A DNA stretch of 64,000 nucleotides, taken from Brachionus rotundiformis. Lineage: Eukaryota > Rotifera > Eurotatoria > Ploima > Brachionidae. How positions within the stretch are numbered: position 1 is the stretch's first letter; every line of letters begins with the position of its first letter. The position numbers were made by a program, and so were the translations under genes. A model generated the notes under the pieces. The model was not told the origin of the DNA. It ran no database searches and saw nothing but the letters and a program-made list of their open reading frames with translations. Below are positions 57,201 to 64,000 of this stretch, piece by piece. The stretch is from NCBI GenBank assembly GCA_016802295.1, contig JAESIW010000129.1:124001-188000 (forward strand). Direction: 5' to 3'.

Positions 57201-60200
57201 CCTCCTGGCATTATGCTGAAATCGGTCTCAAGTGAGCACGCACTCACTATCTGTTTATACAAATCAGAATCATACTCTCTACCAAATAGAATGTTCTCTC
57301 TTATGGTAGCATTTTGAATCCAAGCTTGCTGTGGTACATATGCCACTGAACCATTTACATTTATCTTGCCTTCATTGATTTTATGCATGTCGCCCAGTAT
57401 GGCAGAAACTAAACTCGACTTTCCCGAACCAACACTGCCAACAACTTTTTTTTAATCAAAAATAAATTAAAGATAAAACATTTTTTGTTATTAAATTGAC
57501 CTACCAGCTACTATTTTTTGTTTTTTGACTTCAAAATTTAAACTTAATGAAAAATTATCTTATTAATGAGAGTTTATTTTTGTTTAATTAGATAACTACT
57601 TGCAAAGATAGGGTTCAGTTTTGTTCCAGCCAAGTGTTGCATTTTGAACAAGAATGGCAGTATCTCCCAAATTTTCATGCTGAACATCGCCTTCATTGGT
57701 CTCATCCATCAATAATAAGCGTCTTATTCTCTTTAGTGAAATATAGCCTTGTACCACCATGGTAATGGTCTGAGGGAGTAATGCCAATGGGAATCGGATC
57801 AAATAAAACAAAGTCAAACTGACAAAAGCAGTGCTCGGGTCCAAATTATTTTCCTCGCTGACCAAAACAAAAGTTGCGTAAGAGACAGCGGCAACAATGA
57901 AAGGTGCTGATGCCCATGTAAAACTTGTTATTATTCCGGCAAGTGCATTACGGCTAAAATACTTCATTTCGTCGCTTCTGATTTTGTTAACTATTTTCTG
58001 AAAAGATACCTCCCAGCCGTAAAATTTTATAACTTTAATACCAGCAAGTATTTCATTGATAATTTTTAGGCGCATGTCCTGGTTATTGAGTTTTTTTACA
58101 CTCAGTTTTTTGTTCAAATTGGTAGCAAAGCCATTCAATGGTATAAAAATTACTGTGGTAGCTAGACCAGCAAATGCGCCAATGCCTAAATATCTCCAAA
58201 GCATGTAAATACAAATAATTATTTGGAGTGGGGATGACCAAATCATGTTCAAGAAAGGAATAAGAGTAAGAAAAAGTTGTGCATTTACTGCCACTAGGTT
58301 ATTAATGTTTCCGACTGAGCAAGCATTGCGGGCTGTCGGTGACAACTTTAGACTCTTTTTGTATATCATATTGACTAGGGCAGTACGGATTCGAGTTCCG
58401 ACCAGGTACATTCTAAAATAGTAGTGTTGCATTACTATTGATTGACAGAAGGATGTTAGGAATAAAAGCATGGTCAAAAATATCCCAACAGACATGGTCT
58501 GATCTTTGTCTTTAATGAAGTTTATTATCATGCTGAAAAGAAATCAATTTTACACTTATTTACAGACAAATATGGTCTTACTCTAATAGTATTGGTGAAG
58601 AAAAGCTCAATATATCCTGAACCAATTTTAAAAATGTACCAGCTAAAAATTTTCCCCCAAACACTTTCCATAAGCATAGTATCAAAGATGGTTTTCGACG
58701 TTTGCCAACTATTTTAATATCTGTGTCTGATCCAGCCTGCAAAATGAAAATTTTTTAAAAGTTTATTTAAATACAAAGCTAAAAAATACATTCAAGATAA
58801 GGGCTTCATCGTTTTCGTTCTCTCTTTTGGTAGTTTTGTAAATTGCAGTTGAATCTTTTTTCAGAGGTCTTTGCACAGCTTGGTTGTATTCTTCCATGCA
58901 TTTGTTCCACTCAGCTTCGAGTCTTAATGTCAATTCTTCAGAAGACTCGCAGTCGTCTATTTCCCACATGTCAGCTCGAGTCAAGTCGCGCTTAAAACCC
59001 TTTTTAATTAAACTAATTTTTTTTTAATTAGTCAAATTAGTCCAAGTGCGATAAGTGATATTTGCTTACGGGTCTATCCATAGGAACGTGAGCTTGGAAA
59101 GAAGAGGCGCCAAATTTTCCGGCGTCTGTTTCTTTTTTATATTTAAAAGATTAATTAAATTTTTTATTTAATTTAAACATTTTACCAATTCGTTTAAATT
59201 ATTTTCATATTTGTTGTAGAATTTTTCCGACCATGTAGTCAATATTAAATTGATCAATATAAAGCCAAAGTAAAAGTAAAAAATGTAAACTTCTGTCATG
59301 TCAAATTTTTCTTTCTTAAAAATAAAAATGAACTAAAATTGAATATTTGATTAAATTTGTTTATTATTATGATTACATAGTGAATATGATACATTAACTT
59401 TGATCTAAACGTAATTGACGAACACAAAGCAAACACTGACCAAAAGACAAACAGCAACGAACTCGACCTAAGACCACGAACTCTCTCATAGTGGTGAAAA
59501 AATAGAACTAAAGACTTAAATTGGAAAAAAAATAGTTTAAATTTGTTTAATAATTAAAATTTTGTAAAAAAATTTTGGCATAATCTAATTGACTATTATT
59601 TATTATAATATTTCGATTTTTATTTCACATTTTTATTTTTTTATTGTGTAATTAGAGTAACTAAGGACAAACATTTTTAAATTATAACTCTAGAAATAAG
59701 TTAAATATTAATTTAAATATTTTAATGTACTTTTAATAATCTATGTATATATATTTTTTTTTTATTTAAATAAGAAATTAATTTATTTTAAGTTTTTTAT
59801 AGTATTGACCAAAATTTTCCCAGTAAAATAAATTTACTTACATATGTTAGAATCATTATTAAGGGTGTCATGTAATAAACCAAGTAGCTTGACTCGTTAT
59901 AAGCCTTCATTAAATAGTAAAATTCGACTAAGATCAAAATCAATACGGAAAACTTTAAAAAAAATTAATTAAGAGATAAATTTTAATTTTGTTCACTTGC
60001 TATTTTGAGAAAAGACAAAATTGAAAATTTAAGTTTGTATTGAATTTTGCGGCTAAGCATGTAGGTCCAGAACGGTGCCACCAACCATAGTAACAAGCAG
60101 GGCGTCCATTTAAGTATGGTATAGTGAAAGCACGGTGTAAAGTCTGGATAAGACGAGTACACAATTTTTGTGCTCTTAATTGGGAAAAAAGATAATTTTG

Positions 60201-60270
60201 GTCACAAAAATTATGTCCAAATGCAAACCCAAATGGATGATCCACATATTGAATCAAAGTGTTTTTCCAT
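54221..60270 (-). CDS. ABCC1: Multidrug resistance-associated protein 1-type ABC transporter
   Basis: Seventeen exons: 60270-60229, 60174-60001, 59952-59842, 59514-59377, 59314-59186, 59125-59070, 59012-58790, 58736-58582, 58532-57600, 57542-57505, 57444-56827, 56766-56597, 56539-56326, 55923-55780, 55715-55324, 55269-54760, 54697-54221. The sum is 4524 nt, 1507 residues, close to human MRP1 (1531). MRP1 exports glutathione, glucuronide and drug conjugates. TMD0 is present (YPDFTPCFHYTILKW, FFHHYERVRGLRSS). TMD1 has NMIWSSPLQIII and EILAGIKVIKFYGWE. NBD1 has GSVGSGKSS, LSGGQKQR and Walker B VLDDPLSAVD (Asp in place of the catalytic Glu, as in MRP1), but VTNSLS replaces the H-loop His. NBD2 has GRTGAGKSS, LSVGQRQL, LDEATASVD and TIAHRLNT, all intact. 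Intron 2 is GC-AG. Confidence 0.95.
56131..56212. repeat. 19-nt direct repeat joined to a 39-nt near-perfect palindrome
   Basis: AAGCAGAGATCGAAATTTG occurs at 56131-56149 and 56155-56173, separated by TTGAC. The second copy abuts a palindrome at 56174-56212 with 19-nt arms (first arm begins ATGGTTGATTCTC, second arm ends GAGAATCAACCAT) around a single central A. It lies in the intron between ABCC1 exons 13 and 14. No transposase or known element is attached. Confidence 0.85.
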
Positions 60271-63200
60271 GAAATTTGTGTTGCTGGCCAACAATACCCT
60301 CGTGTTTTTAGCTTTTATTTACTAATGAATTTTAATGTATGATTAAAATAATTGACTCGTTATGAGTAAACTATTCATTTGGTAAATTTTCTAAACAATT
60401 TTTTTTTAAATTAATAAGAAAAACATTAAATTTATTTCTAAAAAGTAAGATTGATGGATTTTGGTTGCTTGCTTGTTTTTCTTAACTAGTAAATTAGTTA
60501 TTATGATAAATTATTCGTTTTAGATACAAAAAAATTTAAATATTGACTTGAACGATAAAAACTATAATAAAATTTTTTATTTTATTTTTTTTTTATTATT
60601 ATTAATAAAATGAAATTTAAATAATTAAAAGCAATCATCATTAGTGTCTGTTGTACTGTTGCGTAAGTGTCTGCTAACTTTTTAAACTTGCACGCGAATA
60701 AAATTAAAAAAAAAGTTAAAATATTAAAATAAACCAAATTTTTATGCTCATACACAAAACTTAATCTCTTGTTGATTGCTAATAACTTAACTTGGTTACG
60801 AGTCAAAATCACTCTTTTGTGCTTTATATTGTTGTTATTTTGAGTTTGCCGTGTATAAAATACACCTTTTCTCGGTCTAATAATTTACCAAACATCTTTT
60901 GCCATTAAATTGGAATTTTTACTTCAAGACAATGTTTAATATATTTACCACATTAATATCTTTGTTTAACTTTATCAGAAATTACAGTAAAGAACATAAA
61001 ATTCGAGCAAAAACTTTAAATTATAAACACTTAAATTTATTATTATAGTTATCATAAATAAATAGAGATTTAATTTGAGTTTTTTTATTTTGTCTCATAT
61101 CTAAAACAAGGTTCAAAATCCAAAATAAATGAGGGGGCATTTTTACTATCATTCCTTGCACATTTAATAATCAGATTTTTGTTTTGTAACAAAAATAGCA
61201 AAACTGGTTTCCCGAGCTTAGAAAACACTTATAAATTCTATTTTAATTTAAACGAACTCAATTTTGGCCATCTTTTTAATTAATTGAAAAAAATGTCTCT
61301 CAAAAATAGATTTTGGTTAATTTTGTCCATGTCTAATAAACAATATAAATAAAAATTTGAATCAGAATAGTTAATTTGAAGGCTCAGTGAGCCTGCTCAA
61401 TTTTGACCCATTTAAAAATTATTTAATTATAATAATTGAATCTTTTATAGATATAAATAAGCGCCCTTTTTTAACAACTTCACCTAAAAGAGTGATATTT
61501 TAAGATTTACCTAAATAGAACAACTTGCTTACATCTACTGGAGTAAAAGGTTTTATTATTTAATAATGAATATTTTTATCTTATTAATTGCCTCAATTCA
61601 GAGGTAATAGAGATAATATTTGAAATAAAAAAACAACCAAGTTTTTTTATTTTCATATGAAATGTCCTGATGTTTATTAAAAAAAAATAAATAAAATTTC
61701 CAAAATAAAAAATGGCATCTCAATGATTAACTCTAAGGATTCGAGTAGCATTATTAACTTAACATTTAGAATTTTTTTTTGCTTGAAATAATTAATAGAA
61801 TAATGCACAAATAAATGTCTTAGACTTAATTTAGACAAAATTTCTTGTTGGATTATTGGCAAAGTAATTCCTAGAGATATCAGGCAAATTTTTAATCCAA
61901 ATAAATTAAAAATTTCTTGCGTCAATGGCAAGAGATCTTAAATATTTGCCTTTGGTAGAAATAAACAAATTTATAATGTGATTTATTTGCTGCTTCACCT
62001 CAAGCTTAATCGACAATGAAAATCAATAATTATTAATTTTGATATAATGCGCTAGCTTTTGTCAATTTCTGATTCTTAAGTTGTAAAGTGAAAATGATAT
62101 TTTTTTGGATCTAATTTAAGTCATGTTCCTCAAGCTAGTATTAAAATCAAGCATTAAATTTTATAAGTGTTAAAACAAATTACGGCAACAATTGGTTTCG
62201 TAAAATGGAGCTAAAAATTTCATAATGTCTCACATAACACATTTAAGAATTAAATTAAAAATATTTTCCAAAAATCAATAAATAAACTTTAATTTAGTGT
62301 GAATGTTTTGTTTGGTTACAAGTGGTGATGATGACGATGTGCTAGATAGATAGATAGTTTAAGCGATAGGATCTAGGCCTTGTCTTTATTTTGATGTATA
62401 TTCGTTTATTAAATATTTATTTTATAATTCATATTCATGCATAGATTTTGATTAATTTATTTAAAAGATAATCAAATATAAAATATATTTTTTACTCAAA
62501 TTTTGTTGTAGGGTGAAAAATTTTTGATTAAAAATCCCCAAAATATATCCTCAATATACATGTCTCAAACTAAAAGGTTGTTTGGAAATTCAAACTTAGT
62601 ATATAGGTAAAATTAAATTTTTTTTTATAAAATATTCTATCTTAATTAAAAATTGACTTTTTGTTTAAAATAATTCTTTTCAAACTTTTTTAAATTTGGA
62701 AAAATTATTTTGTTTTCGTTATGACTTAATTTGGTAATTAACAAAATTCATATGTGTCTAAATTACAATATTGTAAAGATATAACCACGAAATAAAGTTT
62801 ATTAAAAACTTTTAAATTACAGTGCTTTATTACGTAAGTGCTTAACAATGTTTGCTTAACATTTATCCATTTAACAAATGCACTTAAAAATTAATAATTA
62901 TTAGTTTATCATTAATTCAATTTTTACTCTTGATCTCAGCATGAGTTTCTAATGATTTTGAAAGATTGACTTTGGTCTAAAAAGGTTCTAAAATAATGAT
63001 AGAATGATTTATTTTATATTCCAATTAATAAGCTAGTACTCTTAAATTTAATCCAAGTTTTTTAAAACTAATTGATTGATAAATTATTTATTCTATTCAT
63101 CAAATTACTTACTTAAAACACTTTCGATTTTAAATTTTTTTTTATCTTAATGATAATCAAAAGTTTTAAATTAATAAATTATTGAATATTTTAATCAATT

Positions 63201-63721
63201 TAGCTTTGATTATTGACTGTAAAGGGTGATGGCTCACCAGCACCAAAATCTTGTCCAACTGAGGAATTACTGATGATTACTTTTTTCTCTCAAAATGGTA
63301 TTTAAATAAATTCCGAGATATACTGCTCCCGTTATTGGCAACTTGGTTTATTAATAAAATAACTTTGTTGCATTGAATTTTTCACTTCTTATCTAAAAAT
63401 CAATTTATTATGTCTTCCAAAACTGAGAAATTGGTTACGAGAAAATTTCATTCCATCTCCATAATTAATAAATCGCTAATGTTTGTTCCTTTATTTGAGC
63501 TTAATCGATACCAGCAATGTTTTTCTCAAGATGAACGCTATTAACTTATGGTAAACTGTAGACGAGGAAAAGCAAGTGATGTGCAAAGTATTCTTAATGA
63601 GCCAATGTTCAATTTATTGAATCTTTTAAATAAAATACCTAAAATATGATTAAAATTTAGGATAAATAAAGTTAAATTAAACAAATAAACAAAATAAATT
63701 GCAAAAAATTTTATTCTTTTA
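60271..63721. other. 3.5-kb region between two ABCC genes
   Basis: Upstream flank of ABCC1 and 3' flank of its neighbour. AT-rich. Contains an AGAT tetranucleotide repeat at 62344-62358 next to GATGATGACGATG. Short open frames at 60582-60812 and 61677-61931 (minus) are hydrophobic, low-complexity and not called. Confidence 0.5.
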
Positions 63722-64000
63722 TTATTTTTCTAAATTTTTGTTCAAAAGGCCAGCATGATAAGCCATTGAATAAAATAAACTATTAGGATTAGAAATTAGA
63801 TTCTTGGGACTGTCAAACTCAACTATACTTCCATTATCTAACACAAGTATTCTTGAATAGTCCATGATTGTATTCAGCCTATGAGCAATTGTAAGCACTG
63901 TACAATCATTAAATTGAGTTCTTATAGTTTGCTGGATCAATTCGTCTGTGTTATGATCCACAGATGCTGTTGCCTCATCAAGCACCAAAATCTTGGTCTT
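63722..64000 (-). CDS. Second ABCC transporter, C-terminal end (partial)
   Basis: The last exon of another ABCC-family gene enters from the right edge; its start lies outside the window. Visible: the end of NBD2, Walker B VLDEATASVDHNTDELIQQT, H-loop TIAHRLNTIMDYSRILVLD, and a C-terminal FYSMAYHAGLLNKNLEK. Over the shared length it is very close to the ABCC1 end at 54221 (same DEATASVDHNTDELIQQTIR), with the same orientation, so the two are probably tandem duplicates. The D-loop and switch His are intact. Confidence 0.92.
   Translation of the reverse strand, partial: KTKILVLDEATASVDHNTDELIQQTIRTQFNDCTVLTIAHRLNTIMDYSRILVLDNGSIVEFDSPKNLISNPNSLFYSMAYHAGLLNKNLEK

Noticed and set aside
1..64000. 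tRNA, rRNA, CRISPR array or bacterial operon
   Set aside because: No T-loop/acceptor-stem pattern, no rRNA-like block and no spaced direct repeats; the spliced genes are animal nuclear genes.

Overview
This is nuclear DNA of a small bilaterian animal. It is strongly AT-rich (roughly three quarters A+T by eye). Most genes are interrupted by short GT-AG introns of 45-100 nt, and neighbouring genes often sit a few hundred bases apart. The gene set (MRTF, CaMKII with an association domain, an endolysosomal two-pore channel, a CD38/BST1-type ADP-ribosyl cyclase, full-length MRP1) fits a lophotrochozoan-grade animal. Overall style suggests a monogonont rotifer such as Brachionus, but that is inference, not proof.

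Layout. 241-548 (-): a two-exon 83-residue protein I do not recognise. 1085-7194 (-): MPRIP/outspread, two PH domains plus coiled coil. 10700-12265 (-): neurochondrin. 12766-13600: 5'-truncated LINE tail. 13906-17255 (-): TPC2, rebuilt as 18 exons. 17446-18393 (-) and 18615-19031 (+): the U11 protein SNRNP48 and the ssDNA-binding protein NABP, head to head. 19638-20230 (+): GFER/ALR. 22690-27554 (+): an MRTF with three RPEL motifs, SAP and coiled coil. 28307-28990: a GC-rich LINE tail. 31113-32073 (+): ADP-ribosyl cyclase with a probable GPI anchor. 33297-37171 (+): multi-EF-hand protein, EFCAB6-like. 38062-38793 (-) and 39191-40777 (+): ASF1 and ORC2, head to head, followed at 165 bp by CSTF2 (40942-42199, +). 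45462-49690 (+): CaMKII. 50849-52990: a damaged LINE with most of its reverse transcriptase. 54221-60270 (-): a complete MRP1/ABCC1-type transporter in 17 exons. 63722-64000 (-): the last exon of a second ABCC gene in the same orientation, so the window ends inside a tandem ABCC pair.

I rebuilt the spliced genes by hand. For TPC2, MPRIP, SNRNP48, GFER, MRTF, CD38, EFCAB6-like, ASF1, ORC2, CSTF2, CaMKII and ABCC1 the exon lengths sum to whole codons and the junction residues match the vertebrate family pattern as I remember it. No alignment or expression data were available.

The most interesting points are: a two-pore channel and an ADP-ribosyl cyclase (receptor channel and candidate enzyme of NAADP signalling) 14 kb apart, the channel having an Asp in its second filter and a stop-free 45-nt intron in a pore helix; a 114-nt frame-preserving candidate cassette exon in the CaMKII linker that also contains an in-frame ATG; a direct repeat joined to a 39-nt near-perfect palindrome in an ABCC intron; a GC-AG intron; and a 3' stem element shared by divergent LINE copies.
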